Counted from the first letter of the stretch, positions 16,643 to 26,468 are shown. The stretch is DNA of 64,000 nt from Halodesulfovibrio marinisediminis DSM 17456 (GCF_900129975.1 NZ_FSRG01000008.1:1-64000); one strand, 5' to 3'. Numbers and translations: made by a program. Notes: generated by a model not told the origin, from the sequence alone.

Positions 16643-16811
16643 GAGATGCGCCATACTATACGGATTTGTTCTCAATCTGCGTGAAGTGCCAGAATCATAT
16701 ATACTTTGCAAGGACGTCATCTATCTGACAGGTTGAGACAACTTGAGATGTCCCACAGCGTGGAAAGCCTTAAATTTTAAGGACTGGCGCAACTCTTGCT
16801 ATTCATTATAT

Positions 16812-17603
16812 ATGGACATCTTTAATTTTGACATGGCAGAATTTTTCAGTTTTCTGCTCACACTCATGCGACTAAGCCTCGTAGTCTTTCTGCTGCCATT
16901 CTTTGAGGGAAAAACAATCCCGCGTCTGGTAAAGGCGTCTGTATGCCTCATGCTCACCCTTGCAATATTTCCGTCATTATCACTCAAAGCATCCGAACTT
17001 CCTGCTCACCCATTTGAGATTGCGATAATTATGCTCAGCGAAATCTTGCTTGGAGTATTGTTAGGGCTTGCGGTTAAATTTATCTTCGCCGGTATCAGAA
17101 CCGGCGGTCAGGTTATCGGATTCCAGATGGGTTTCTCCATGCTTACCCTTGCCAACCCTTCCTCAGGCGAACAAGAAGGCATTACATCTATCCTGTTGTA
17201 TCAATTGAGTTTTACCGTTTTCATTGTTGCAAACGGTCATCTCTATCTCATTAAGGCATTGACTGATTCTTTTGAACTTATCCCACCGGGAGGACTGGTT
17301 CTTTCTGCAACGCTAGGACAACAAATACTCAGTTTGTCCCTGACCATGTTTTTTTTGGCAATTAAAGTTGCTGCTCCGGTTATGATCTCTCTTCTGCTGG
17401 TGGAATTAACCCTTGGCCTTATGGGTCGTGCAGCACCACAAATGAACCTTCTTATGCTCGGCTTTCCGGTTAAAATTGCTGTAGGTCTTGTGTTCATCGG
17501 AATGCTGTTCACCCTTATGGGGCAGCGTATGGAAGAACTTATCATGAGCCTTGGCCCTATGTTTTCACATCTCATCAAAGCCGGTTCTCCGCTGCTGCAA
17601 TAA
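16812..17603 (+). CDS. fliR: Flagellar export apparatus protein FliR
   Basis: Inner-membrane component of the flagellar type III export gate, forming the core channel with FliP and FliQ. The 264-residue product has six hydrophobic helices and FliR signatures such as RLSLVVFLLPFFEG, GFQMGFSMLTLANP and LLMLGFPVKIAVGL. The ATG at 16812 fits the family length; it has no clear ribosome site, but the upstream extension to 16743 encodes unrelated residues. First gene of the plus-strand flagellar array; flhB starts 15 bases later. Confidence 0.94.
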   Translation: MDIFNFDMAEFFSFLLTLMRLSLVVFLLPFFEGKTIPRLVKASVCLMLTLAIFPSLSLKASELPAHPFEIAIIMLSEILLGVLLGLAVKFIFAGIRTGGQVIGFQMGFSMLTLANPSSGEQEGITSILLYQLSFTVFIVANGHLYLIKALTDSFELIPPGGLVLSATLGQQILSLSLTMFFLAIKVAAPVMISLLLVELTLGLMGRAAPQMNLLMLGFPVKIAVGLVFIGMLFTLMGQRMEELIMSLGPMFSHLIKAGSPLLQ

Positions 17604-17618
17604 ACAGGATACACAGAC

Positions 17619-18683
17619 ATGCCACAAAGTGATCCGAGTAAAACTGAAAAGGCGACGCCCAAGAAGCGGGAAAAGACCCGCGAAGACGGTGACGTCGCCA
17701 AGTCGCAAGAAGTTCCCAAAGCTGCCACCACCCTTGGAGGCATTATCATAGTATACGCGTGGATCGGAACAATTAACGAGCGTATTCAGGAAATCATGCG
17801 CTCCTGTTACACATTTGACGCCACGCTCGACATGACCATGAAATCTGCCATTAACTTCATTAACACAATGGCATTTGACCTCGTAATCATACTCGCCCCT
17901 ATTTTTCTATTTCTATTTTTCTTTGCCGGAATATCCATGCGTGTTCAGGTAGGCCACCTGTGGACGATGAAAGTATTTAAACCGAAATGGAACAAATTCA
18001 ACCCGATCAAGGGCATGAAAAACATGTTTCTTTCCATGCAGACGCTCGTCCGACTCATTAAAAGTATCGCGTTTGCAGCTGTTATCGGCATTGCACCTTA
18101 CCTTGTTATTACAGACGAGATGGACAACTTCATTCTCCTCTACAACGCAACACCGGAAGGCATAGCTGAATATATGCTCGGGCTTGTCTTCAAAGTGTCC
18201 CTGTACGCAACTCTTGCCATGATCTTCATTGCGCTCGCGGACTACTTCTACTCCCGCTGGGATTACGAAGAAAACATTAAGATGTCCAAAGACGAGGTAA
18301 AAGACGAACACAAACAGGCTGAAGGTGATCCGAAAGTTCGTTCTCAGCAGCGTCAAAAAATGGCCGAGATGTCCCAAAAACGCATGATGCAAGATGTTCC
18401 TACAGCAGACGTTATCGTCACAAACCCGACTCACATCTCTGTAGCTCTGCGTTACAACGCAATGGAAGCTCCTGCGCCAATTGTTGTCGCTATGGGCGCA
18501 GACAATATTGCTATGAAAATCAGAGAAATAGCAAAAGAAAACGATATTCCTCTTCGAGAAAACGTTCCTCTGGCACGGGCTTTGTATAAATCAGTAAAGG
18601 TGGGTGACCAAATTCCGGAAGACCTCTACAAAGCGGTAGCTTCCATTCTGGCTTCACTCAACAAGTTTAAGCAAAAACAGTAG
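17619..18683 (+). CDS. flhB: Flagellar export switch protein FlhB
   Basis: Membrane protein that controls the substrate-specificity switch from hook to filament export. It has 354 residues: a charged KTEKATPKKREKTREDGDVAKS N-terminus, four membrane helices, then a cytoplasmic domain with the autocleavage motif NPTH (about residue 268) in VIVTNPTHISVALRY. The family length and the PLARALY segment near the end agree. Between fliR and flhA. Confidence 0.97.
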   Translation: MPQSDPSKTEKATPKKREKTREDGDVAKSQEVPKAATTLGGIIIVYAWIGTINERIQEIMRSCYTFDATLDMTMKSAINFINTMAFDLVIILAPIFLFLFFFAGISMRVQVGHLWTMKVFKPKWNKFNPIKGMKNMFLSMQTLVRLIKSIAFAAVIGIAPYLVITDEMDNFILLYNATPEGIAEYMLGLVFKVSLYATLAMIFIALADYFYSRWDYEENIKMSKDEVKDEHKQAEGDPKVRSQQRQKMAEMSQKRMMQDVPTADVIVTNPTHISVALRYNAMEAPAPIVVAMGADNIAMKIREIAKENDIPLRENVPLARALYKSVKVGDQIPEDLYKAVASILASLNKFKQKQ

Positions 18684-18745
18684 GTTAAAAGAACAACTGG
18701 TTTTACTCAGGCGTTATACAACTCTTCGAAAAAGGTGTCGGAAAT

Positions 18746-20857
18746 ATGGCTGCCAGCGCAAACGCTTCTACAATCAATTACGATCGCTTCTCAAAGCACG
18801 GAGATATCCTCCTTGCAGGCGGTGTGGTGCTCATTCTTTTTGTGATGCTCATCCCTATCCCTACCCTGCTTATGGATGTCATGCTCAGCATGTCCATCTC
18901 ATTGGCGTTACTGGTGCTCGTAACATCCATGTTCATCAAATCACCGCTGGAATTTTCCATTTTCCCGACTCTGCTTCTGGTAACAACCTTGTTCCGTCTT
19001 GCACTTAACGTGGCAACAACCCGTCTCATCCTGCTGCACGGCAGTGAAGGACCAGACGCAGCCGGTAATGTTATTCAATCCTTCGGACAATTCGTTGTAG
19101 GCGGCAACTACGTTATCGGTATCGTAATCTTCGCAATTCTTTTTATCCTGAACAAAATGGTTATTACCTCCGGTACAACACGTATCGCTGAGGTTGCAGC
19201 CCGATTCACCCTTGATGCGATGCCGGGTAAGCAGATGGCTATCGAGGCAGACTTGAACGCAGGTCTTCTTGACGAAAAAACTGCTACCATGCGCCGCGAA
19301 ACCATCCGTCGAGAAGCTGATTTCTATGGTGCGATGGACGGTGCCGGTAAGTTCGTTCAAGGTGACGTAATGGCTGGCCTGCTCATTACTATTGTTAACA
19401 TTACAGCGGGCATCCTGATTGCTGTTTTCCAAAACGGCATGTCATGGGGCGATGCACTCTCCACTTACACCTTACTCACCGTTGGTGACGGCCTTGTATC
19501 CACCATCCCTTCCCTCATTATCTCCACCGCTGCCGGTATCATCGTATCCCGTGCTGCTGCTGAAGCGAAAATGGGTGAAGAGTTCATTGGTCAGCTTACA
19601 TTCAACTCTAAAGCACTCAACCTTGTTGGTTGCGTACTTCTTGTATTCGCTCTGGTTCCAGGTATGCCGTTCATCGCATTCTCCTTCTTCGCGGTCTGCA
19701 TGTTTGTTATTGCACGCTTAACATCAAACGCAAGCGCAGACGTTGCCGAACGCACCGGCGCTAGCGCTCCTGGAGAAAATGCGAGCGGAGAAAACGCACA
19801 GGAAGCACTGGATACTCCAGAAGCAGTACAATCCCTTCTTCCTTTAGATGCTCTGGAACTGGAAGTTGGTTACGGCCTTATCCCGCTTGTTGATGAAGCA
19901 CAGGACGGCAACCTGCTCTCCCGCATCAGAACAATCCGCAGACAGTTTGCGCTGGACATGGGTGTCATTGTTCCGTCCCTGCATCTGCGTGACAACCTGC
20001 AACTCAAACCTGGGCAGTACACTGTACTCATTAAAGGCAACGAGATGGCAGGAGCTGAAATTCTCATCGACCACTTCCTCGCTATGGACCCGGGCGATGC
20101 CCGCCACTCCATTAAAGGCATTGAAACCCGCGAACCGGCATTCAACCTGCCTGCTCTGTGGGTACCTGAAGCACAAAAAGAGGAAGCAGTTCTTGCAGGG
20201 TACACTGTTGTTGACCCATCCACCGTTATTGCAACGCACCTTACCGAGGTATTCAAACGCAGCCTTGCCGACTTCCTTGGTCGTCAGGAAGTACAGTCTC
20301 TGCTGGATAACCTTGCTAAGCATGCTCCGAAAGCAGTGGAAGAACTTGTACCGAATGTACTTACACTGGGTGTTGTGCAGAAAGTTCTGCAAAACCTCGT
20401 TCGAGAAAATATTTCAATCCGCGACCTCCTTACCATTGTTGAGACCCTCGCGGACTACGGAACAAGCGTTAAGAACCCTGATGTACTCACCGAGTATGTC
20501 CGTGAACGTTTAGCCCGTACAATTGTTAGACCGTACATGGATCAGGAAAATACACTCCCGATCATTATGCTGGATCCAAATATGGAAAAAACCATTTCTG
20601 AATCCATCCGTCAGACAGAGGGCGGAGCATACCTTGCTCTTGACCCAGCCACTGCACAACATGTGATTCAGGCCGTAAACTCAGCTGTAGAAAATGCAGT
20701 CGTAGCAGACGGTCAGCCAGTTATCCTGACCTCACCGATGGTACGCCCGCATCTTTCTCAATTGATCATGCGTTTTATCCCGAACATTCCGGTTATCTCC
20801 CAAGCAGAAATACCTGCAGACATTCGTTTGAACACTGTTGGTAATGTAGGAATCTAA
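18746..20857 (+). CDS. flhA: Flagellar export gate protein FlhA
   Basis: Large inner-membrane component of the flagellar type III export gate whose cytoplasmic ring receives substrates. The 703-residue protein has about eight N-terminal membrane helices, the FHIPEP-family loop region (TRIAEVAARFTLDAMPGKQMAIEADLNAG, split over the loop), an Asp/Glu-rich linker around 325-360, and the C-terminal domain with DPATAQHV and LTSPMVRPHL. Length is normal. flhF starts 2 bases after its stop. Confidence 0.97.
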   Translation: MAASANASTINYDRFSKHGDILLAGGVVLILFVMLIPIPTLLMDVMLSMSISLALLVLVTSMFIKSPLEFSIFPTLLLVTTLFRLALNVATTRLILLHGSEGPDAAGNVIQSFGQFVVGGNYVIGIVIFAILFILNKMVITSGTTRIAEVAARFTLDAMPGKQMAIEADLNAGLLDEKTATMRRETIRREADFYGAMDGAGKFVQGDVMAGLLITIVNITAGILIAVFQNGMSWGDALSTYTLLTVGDGLVSTIPSLIISTAAGIIVSRAAAEAKMGEEFIGQLTFNSKALNLVGCVLLVFALVPGMPFIAFSFFAVCMFVIARLTSNASADVAERTGASAPGENASGENAQEALDTPEAVQSLLPLDALELEVGYGLIPLVDEAQDGNLLSRIRTIRRQFALDMGVIVPSLHLRDNLQLKPGQYTVLIKGNEMAGAEILIDHFLAMDPGDARHSIKGIETREPAFNLPALWVPEAQKEEAVLAGYTVVDPSTVIATHLTEVFKRSLADFLGRQEVQSLLDNLAKHAPKAVEELVPNVLTLGVVQKVLQNLVRENISIRDLLTIVETLADYGTSVKNPDVLTEYVRERLARTIVRPYMDQENTLPIIMLDPNMEKTISESIRQTEGGAYLALDPATAQHVIQAVNSAVENAVVADGQPVILTSPMVRPHLSQLIMRFIPNIPVISQAEIPADIRLNTVGNVGI

Positions 20858-20859
20858 TT

Positions 20860-21933
20860 ATGCAGGTAAAAACTTTTTCAGGACAGACAACTCGTTCCGT
20901 ACTCGCCCAAATTAAACAGGAAATGGGCGAAGAGGCAGTAATCCTTTCCAAGCAGGAAGGAAAAGATGCAGATAGACGCTGGTGTCAGATTACTGCCGGT
21001 GTTGAACGTGCGGTAGATGAAATTCAGGAAGCGGAAACTCAGGATTATGCAGCTCCTTCTGGCTGGGGACGCTGGCATGAAGAATGGTCAGAGCTTAAAG
21101 GATACATTACGGAACTCGTTAAGCCTCGTCTTCAGCTGCACAAGCTTTCCCCCCGTCAGCGTCTTGCACTGGAACATCTCCAGCGTCATGACGTTGAAGA
21201 TTCCGTTATCCTTCGGCTTCTGCGTCCGCTTAAAAGCGATGCAGGCATGTCCATCCTCACCCCACTTGGCGATCAAATCACCTTCAAACCATGGGGGAAC
21301 GAATGGAAAGGCCGTGTGCACACCTTTGTAGGTCCATTTGGCGTAGGTAAAACCAGCGCTGCTGTTCGAATGGCACTGGAACTGCGTAAGCAAAATCAGA
21401 CAATGCGCATTTGCTTTATCAATGCAGATTGTTCCCGTGGTAACGGCAGGTTACTGTTGCGTCACTACGCACAGCTTTGTGACATGGGATACTACGAAAT
21501 TCGCGACAGTATCACTTTCGCCAATACAATACGGGACGCTGCAAAAAGCTATGACCGCATCATCATTGATATGCCGGGACTTGGGTTGCGCGACTCTTTC
21601 AAAGAGCAAATTGAACACTTCGGCCTGCATGCTATTCGCGAAAACACTTTCCACAGAGTTCTTTCACCTACGGCCAGCAACAAGCAACTAACTGCAACGA
21701 TTGAAAAATATCGTGCAGTAAAGGGTGGTAGCATTGTCTGGACTAAGATCGACGAAGCTTGTACATTCGGTACGATAATCAATACAGCTGTTTCCACAGG
21801 GCTCCCTATTTCAGCCTTCTCATACGGTTCCGGACTTAAGGGCACACTTACTCCGGCTCAAGACGTAATGTTGTGGAGACTCATTTTTAAGAACCAGCTT
21901 CCCGGCGAATATACAATTCACCAGAATGCCTAA
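20860..21933 (+). CDS. flhF: Flagellar biosynthesis GTPase FlhF
   Basis: SRP-type GTPase that places the flagellum at the cell pole, with FlhG as antagonist. The 357-residue product begins with the FlhF-specific MQVKTFSGQTTRSVLAQIKQE and continues through a basic/linker region. The NG domain has the P-loop GPFGVGKTS (about 157-165), a diverged FINADCSRG segment and IIDMPGLG in place of DTAGR. The DTAGR to DMPGL change is noteworthy but the fold is clear. Flanked by flhA and flhG as in polar flagellates. Confidence 0.92.
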   Translation: MQVKTFSGQTTRSVLAQIKQEMGEEAVILSKQEGKDADRRWCQITAGVERAVDEIQEAETQDYAAPSGWGRWHEEWSELKGYITELVKPRLQLHKLSPRQRLALEHLQRHDVEDSVILRLLRPLKSDAGMSILTPLGDQITFKPWGNEWKGRVHTFVGPFGVGKTSAAVRMALELRKQNQTMRICFINADCSRGNGRLLLRHYAQLCDMGYYEIRDSITFANTIRDAAKSYDRIIIDMPGLGLRDSFKEQIEHFGLHAIRENTFHRVLSPTASNKQLTATIEKYRAVKGGSIVWTKIDEACTFGTIINTAVSTGLPISAFSYGSGLKGTLTPAQDVMLWRLIFKNQLPGEYTIHQNA

Positions 21934-21957
21934 TGGCATATTGGAGATAATAGAACC

Positions 21958-22773
21958 ATGAGTGGCAACCTTCCTCTTGTCCTGTCTGTAACCTCCGGTA
22001 AAGGAGGAGTAGGCAAAACAAACCTTTCTGTTAACCTTGCGTATTCATTAGCGCAAAAAGGCAAAAGAGTTGTTTTGTTGGACGCAGACTTGGGGCTTGC
22101 AAACGTAGATGTTTTGCTAGGGCTTACGCCCGAGCGAAATCTCTTTCACCTGTTCAGCGAAGGGGTTGCCCTTTCCGACATTCTGTACTCAACCCCGTAT
22201 GGGTTTGATATTCTACCAGCATCTTCCGGCATCGGTGAAATGTTAACCCTTTCCACCGGCCAAAAACTTGACCTGCTTGAGTCAATGGACAGCCTCGAAG
22301 ATAAAGTAGATTTTCTTATTGTTGATACCGGTGCAGGTATCAACGATAACGTTCTGTACTTCAACCTTGCAGTACAAGAGCGCATTGTAGTGCTTACAGC
22401 AGAGCCAACCTCACTGACCGATGCGTACTCCCTCATTAAAGTAATGAAGTTGAACCACGGTGTTGAGCACTTCAAGGTTGTTGTGAACATGGCTGCTTCT
22501 GAAAAAGCAGCTAAAGAAATGTTTATCCGCCTGTACTCTGCCTGTGATCACTTCCTATCCGGTGTTTCTTTGGATTACGCTGGCTTCCTGCCGCGCGATC
22601 CAGCTGTACGTAAAGCTATTGTGGCTCAACGTCCTGTCTGTCAACAGAATCCTGCATCTCCTGTTTGCCAAGCTATCGGCAAACTTGCAGACAAGATTCA
22701 AAATTGGGAAATATCTGCGAATCTTGATGGAAATATCAAGTTTTTCTGGAAAAAACTCCTCTTCCAGCAGTAA
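21958..22773 (+). CDS. flhG: MinD-like ATPase FlhG (FleN)
   Basis: ParA/MinD-type ATPase that limits flagellar number and opposes FlhF. The 271-residue product has the deviant Walker A SGKGGVGKTNLSVN (12-25), VVLLDADLGLANVDVLLG, and the Walker B IVDTGAGIND. The family length fits. It overlaps the fliA start by about 47 bases, an arrangement suggesting coupled translation. Confidence 0.94.
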   Translation: MSGNLPLVLSVTSGKGGVGKTNLSVNLAYSLAQKGKRVVLLDADLGLANVDVLLGLTPERNLFHLFSEGVALSDILYSTPYGFDILPASSGIGEMLTLSTGQKLDLLESMDSLEDKVDFLIVDTGAGINDNVLYFNLAVQERIVVLTAEPTSLTDAYSLIKVMKLNHGVEHFKVVVNMAASEKAAKEMFIRLYSACDHFLSGVSLDYAGFLPRDPAVRKAIVAQRPVCQQNPASPVCQAIGKLADKIQNWEISANLDGNIKFFWKKLLFQQ

Positions 22774-23524
22774 TGCCTGGGAGTTACTGGAGTCCGGCGA
22801 GAAGGCCTGGGCCGTTATGTCCGACCACGAACAAGAAAATGTGGTCCGTCACTACGCGCCTAAGGTTCGATACCTTGCATCACGTCTGAAAGTGAAGCTC
22901 CCTAAAAATGTGGAGCTTGGTGAACTTATCAGTGCGGGTACGCTTGGTCTCATGGAATCGTTGGGCAAGTTTAAGCCGGAAATGGGCATCAAATTCGATA
23001 CCTACGCAGAAAACCGCATCCGCGGCGCAATGCTTGACGAATTACGACGCCTTGACTGGTTCCCTAGAAGCTTACGCCAACGCGTAAGACAAATCGAAGA
23101 AGCCATGCAACAGGTGGAAAACGATAAAGGACGTTCCGCCACTGAAGAAGAGCTGCAGCAGGCTACCGGACTCGACAGAGCCGGAGTCCGCGAAGGGCTT
23201 GTTGCCCTGCAAAGTCAATTGTGTCTGAATTTAGATCTAATACAAGACACTGTTTCTGCCGATGAGTTAAGTGACGCAGACAGCCAGCCCTTTAAGAAAA
23301 CTGCTTCAAAAGAGACATTATACCAGATTTCACAACTAGTTGAACAATTGACACCTAGAGAAAAATTGGTATTGTCCCTCTACTATAGCGACGATCTCAA
23401 TATGCGTGAAGCAGCAGAGGTTATGGGGGTAACTGAGGGTCGCATTTCACAGTTGCACTCTCAGGCGTTACTAAAACTGCGTAATAATTTTTATGCAGTG
23501 CATGGAAAAGACAGCGGACTATAA
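22727..23524 (+). CDS. fliA: Flagellar sigma factor FliA (sigma-28)
   Basis: Directs RNA polymerase to late flagellar and chemotaxis promoters. The 265-residue product has region 2 (YAPKVRYLASRLKVKLP, ELISAGTLGLMESLGKF, FDTYAENRIRGAMLDELR), the conserved DWFPRSLR, region 3, and region 4 with LTPREKLVLSLYY and a helix-turn-helix ending EGRISQLHSQAL. The start is uncertain: ATG 22727 gives homology to the WELLxSG...AW segment of relatives, and ATG 22817 would be shorter. Overlaps flhG. Confidence 0.93.
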   Translation: MEISSFSGKNSSSSSNAWELLESGEKAWAVMSDHEQENVVRHYAPKVRYLASRLKVKLPKNVELGELISAGTLGLMESLGKFKPEMGIKFDTYAENRIRGAMLDELRRLDWFPRSLRQRVRQIEEAMQQVENDKGRSATEEELQQATGLDRAGVREGLVALQSQLCLNLDLIQDTVSADELSDADSQPFKKTASKETLYQISQLVEQLTPREKLVLSLYYSDDLNMREAAEVMGVTEGRISQLHSQALLKLRNNFYAVHGKDSGL

Positions 23525-23542
23525 AGACTGAAGGAGTCTATC

Positions 23543-23923
23543 ATGGGCTTTGATCCAAATATGCGTGTGCTTGTTGTGGACGATTTTTCTACTATGAGAC
23601 GAATTGTTAAAAACATTCTTCGTCAACTTGGCTTTACCAACATTGTAGAAGCAGATGATGGAACTACTGCATGGGAAGTTCTTAACAAAGACCGTATCGA
23701 ATTTATTATTTCTGACTGGAACATGCCACAGATGACCGGTATTGAACTGCTTAGAAAAGTTCGCGGCAGCGAAGAGTTTGCAGACCTGCCATTCTTAATG
23801 GTTACTGCAGAAGCACAGCAGGAAAACATCATTGAAGCTGTTCAGGCAAAAGTTTCCAACTACGTTGTAAAGCCGTTCACAGCAGAAATCATGAAGCAGA
23901 AAATCGACAAGATTTTCCCGTAA
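23543..23923 (+). CDS. cheY: Chemotaxis response regulator CheY
   Basis: Single-domain receiver that, when phosphorylated by CheA, binds the flagellar motor switch. The 126-residue product has the acidic pair D13-D14, phospho-acceptor D58 in ISDWNMP, T88 in MVTAEA, and K110 in VVKPFT. The FSTMRRIVKNILRQLGF helix 1 is the classical CheY form. Follows fliA by 18 bases. Confidence 0.96.
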   Translation: MGFDPNMRVLVVDDFSTMRRIVKNILRQLGFTNIVEADDGTTAWEVLNKDRIEFIISDWNMPQMTGIELLRKVRGSEEFADLPFLMVTAEAQQENIIEAVQAKVSNYVVKPFTAEIMKQKIDKIFP

Positions 23924-24057
23924 CTGCTTACTGCTCATAGAAATAATGCATTCCGGTTTAGGAAATTACTACATGCTCAATACCGTGCTTGTTGTCTTCC
24001 TCTGCCGGATTGCCTTGTTTTAGTGGTATAAACCACAAACCGCAGACTAGGTAACAG

Positions 24058-24780
24058 ATGGCAAATGACCCAACCAACAGACCCGGCAGCGCCGGCATTC
24101 AAAAGGCTCAACTAGACATGGATACTCTTTCTACACCAGGCTCCATGATGCCAAACAAGGACGACAAGGTAGAGCTTGATCTTGATGACGCGCCGTTTTT
24201 GATGGATGACGAGGATGAGGAAGAAGAGCAGGTATTCGATGATGCCACGCCTACTGACGTTGACTCCTTCTCCAGTCCAGCCGAGTTTGAAGCGGCTTCC
24301 GATGCTGCGCGCAAACGTAAACGTAAGCTCATGTTCGGTGGGCTCGGTCTGCTTGTCATTGCCCTTATTGCGGTGGGCTGGAACATGCTACAACCACAAG
24401 ATGTCCCAAGACCTGTTAAGCGGGTTGTTAAAAAAGAAAAAGGCAAATACGACCCACCACCGATTGTTCAAAAAGATAAATTTGACGTGACGTGGGAACC
24501 ATTCTGGGTTGAACAGCGTGACAACAAGAAAGAAATTCGTTTCCTTGTCTGCAAATTTGCCGTTTTCACCGATAATGAAAAGCTTGCATGGGAAGCAAAG
24601 AACAAAAAGGTAACGCTTCGCGATGCAATCTTCTACTACCTGCGCAACAAGGATCTGAAGTTCCTTTCTGACAAAGAAAATGTGCAGCTGCTTAAGTCTG
24701 ATTTACTGACGGTTGTGAACCAATACATGGGACATGGACAGTTCAAGGATGTCTTTATTGAAAACTATCTGGTAAAATAA
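24058..24780 (+). CDS. fliL: FliL-like flagellar basal-body protein
   Basis: A 240-residue bitopic protein. It has a long acidic cytoplasmic N-terminus (D/E-rich 36-65), a basic RKRKRK stop, one membrane helix (91-109), and a periplasmic domain ending in FKDVFIENYLVK, which matches the closing motif of FliL. FliL supports the stator at high load. The N-terminal acidic extension is longer than in enterobacterial FliL. Preceded by a 134-base gap after cheY; the next gene starts 2 bases downstream. Confidence 0.75.
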   Translation: MANDPTNRPGSAGIQKAQLDMDTLSTPGSMMPNKDDKVELDLDDAPFLMDDEDEEEEQVFDDATPTDVDSFSSPAEFEAASDAARKRKRKLMFGGLGLLVIALIAVGWNMLQPQDVPRPVKRVVKKEKGKYDPPPIVQKDKFDVTWEPFWVEQRDNKKEIRFLVCKFAVFTDNEKLAWEAKNKKVTLRDAIFYYLRNKDLKFLSDKENVQLLKSDLLTVVNQYMGHGQFKDVFIENYLVK

Positions 24781-24782
24781 CT

Positions 24783-25109
24783 ATGTCCATAGAAACTGAT
24801 ATACCATTAATACTTCAGCAGATGGGACGCGTGCAGAAAATTGCCGAGCAGGAAAAATCGCGTCCCGAACGGCAACAGGCAACAGCCCGGGATGCCGCTC
24901 GCAGGGGTGGTGAACTCGCCCGCGACCACGTGACCGAAACACAGTCCACAGAACAAACTCATTTTGATGTTGACGAAGACGGCCACGGGCAGCAAAATCA
25001 GTTCCTTTCCTCCGGCAGTGAACATGAGTCAGAGCCGGAAGAAGACATTGGAACAAACCCTACTTCCGTAAGCGCCTGGCAAGGCAAAATTATTGACACC
25101 AAAGTATAG
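24783..25109 (+). CDS. Hypothetical small hydrophilic protein of the flagellar array
   Basis: A 108-residue soluble protein, Gln/Glu/Asp rich, with an N-terminal amphipathic helix IPLILQQMGRVQKIAE and a conserved-looking C-terminal SAWQGKIIDTKV. No domain is recognised. The tail IDTKV and the tight packing (2-base gaps on both sides, between fliL and a DUF2802-like gene) indicate a real gene, likely with a flagellar or envelope role. Confidence 0.7.
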   Translation: MSIETDIPLILQQMGRVQKIAEQEKSRPERQQATARDAARRGGELARDHVTETQSTEQTHFDVDEDGHGQQNQFLSSGSEHESEPEEDIGTNPTSVSAWQGKIIDTKV

Positions 25110-25111
25110 TA

Positions 25112-25528
25112 ATGACATTTTCCCAACTTTTTTTGCTTATTATCAGTGGCTCCGAGCTACTGTTACTGGTTCTTCTTATCGTCTTTTATATGCGTCTGCG
25201 TAAGAGCGAAGCCCTATTAACCTCCATGCAGGCAGGACAAGAATCTTTAGTCGCCAAAATGCATTTCAACGCTGAGCTGGAGCAGGAAATCGTTGATTCC
25301 TTCGCTAAACGTCAGCAAGAGCTCCAAGTACTTGAAACACAGCTTGAAGCACGTGCACAGGAACTGCGTACCCTTTTAGAACAGGCAGAAGCTGTCAGTC
25401 GTTCTCCTCAGTTCCTGCGTGAACTGATCTTGACCGGCCGCAAGAAAGGGCAGACTGTTCCTCAGCTTGCAAAAGCAACCAACCTTTCCATTGATGAGGT
25501 TGAGCTGATTCTTATGGAAGCTGACTAA
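25112..25528 (+). CDS. Membrane-anchored coiled-coil protein, DUF2802-like
   Basis: A 138-residue protein with one N-terminal membrane helix (about 4-26), a coiled coil rich in Glu/Gln (about 45-100), and a C-terminal helix-turn-helix-like segment GQTVPQLAKATNLSIDEVELIL. The arrangement is that of DUF2802 proteins, often seen beside flagellar genes and of unknown function. Assignment is by pattern only. Confidence 0.65.
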   Translation: MTFSQLFLLIISGSELLLLVLLIVFYMRLRKSEALLTSMQAGQESLVAKMHFNAELEQEIVDSFAKRQQELQVLETQLEARAQELRTLLEQAEAVSRSPQFLRELILTGRKKGQTVPQLAKATNLSIDEVELILMEAD

Positions 25529-25595
25529 AGTTTAAGCCGCTCCGAGGTAGTACATCCAAGGCAGTACTGCCTTCACCTATCAGGTCAGGTATACC

Positions 25596-26468
25596 ATGCG
25601 TATTTCCCGAAACAGTAATCCTTACGGCGGCAATCAGCCATCTACCACAACCAGCAGAGGCGCTATCTTCAAGCGCAAAGTTAAGGTGGGACAACTCCTC
25701 AAGGGCAGAATGCTTCGTGTGGAACAGGAGGGCCTTGCATGGGTTCTCATCGGAGATATGGAGCTACTGGCACAAGTAGAGACCATGCCTGAACCAGGAC
25801 AGTGGATGGAATTTCTTATTCTCTCCCTTGAGCCTTCTATTCTTCTTCGTCAGCTACAACATGGGACAGACCCGCGCGGCTCCTTTTTCCTCCGCGACTA
25901 CATCCGGTCATATCTAACCGAAAGAGATAAGCTTGACACCTTGCTATCCAATTCTCTTTGGAACGCCCTCACCACACCTGAAAACGAACCGATTGCGACA
26001 TACCGTTCTGCACTTATCAATTTTTTGACATGCACCTCTGCTGCCCTAGACCAGTTCACCCGTGTCATGCGTCTACACTCCAGCGTACAACAAATGATAA
26101 CTGCATCTGGACACGGTACCTTTCAGTACATACCTTGGTTAATGCCGTCGGGAAGAGGTGTGGAACTGCTCATTTCCAAGCCGGAAAACAATATTTGCAC
26201 CGTCACGGCCGGTATTATATTACATGGTGCACAGCACGTTCTCACAACGGGTCAAATGAACCTGTCCACCAATCCTGTTTCTTTCGCATATCGACTCCTG
26301 CTTGATAAAAATTGTAAAGCAGGTAACAACACCTCTCGAGCAACCTCCACTTCTTCGAACTGTACCTGTCTCGGCACTTCCGAACTGCCTGCAGGAGCGC
26401 ACGACATCCTGTCTTTAATCTTCAAAGAGATACCTGCACAACGCAGGGGACTTGATCTGCGCGCATAA
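25596..26468 (+). CDS. Hypothetical protein of the flagellar array
   Basis: A 290-residue soluble protein of unknown function. The first 100 residues include a basic segment and a small beta-rich region (VGQLLKGRMLRVEQEGLAWVLIG) resembling the flagellar hook-length-control/FliK-like or PilZ-like barrel start, but this is not secure. A Ser/Thr/Cys-rich stretch lies near 240-262. Codon use resembles the neighbours and it sits in the array 67 bases after the preceding gene. Confidence 0.6.
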   Translation: MRISRNSNPYGGNQPSTTTSRGAIFKRKVKVGQLLKGRMLRVEQEGLAWVLIGDMELLAQVETMPEPGQWMEFLILSLEPSILLRQLQHGTDPRGSFFLRDYIRSYLTERDKLDTLLSNSLWNALTTPENEPIATYRSALINFLTCTSAALDQFTRVMRLHSSVQQMITASGHGTFQYIPWLMPSGRGVELLISKPENNICTVTAGIILHGAQHVLTTGQMNLSTNPVSFAYRLLLDKNCKAGNNTSRATSTSSNCTCLGTSELPAGAHDILSLIFKEIPAQRRGLDLRA

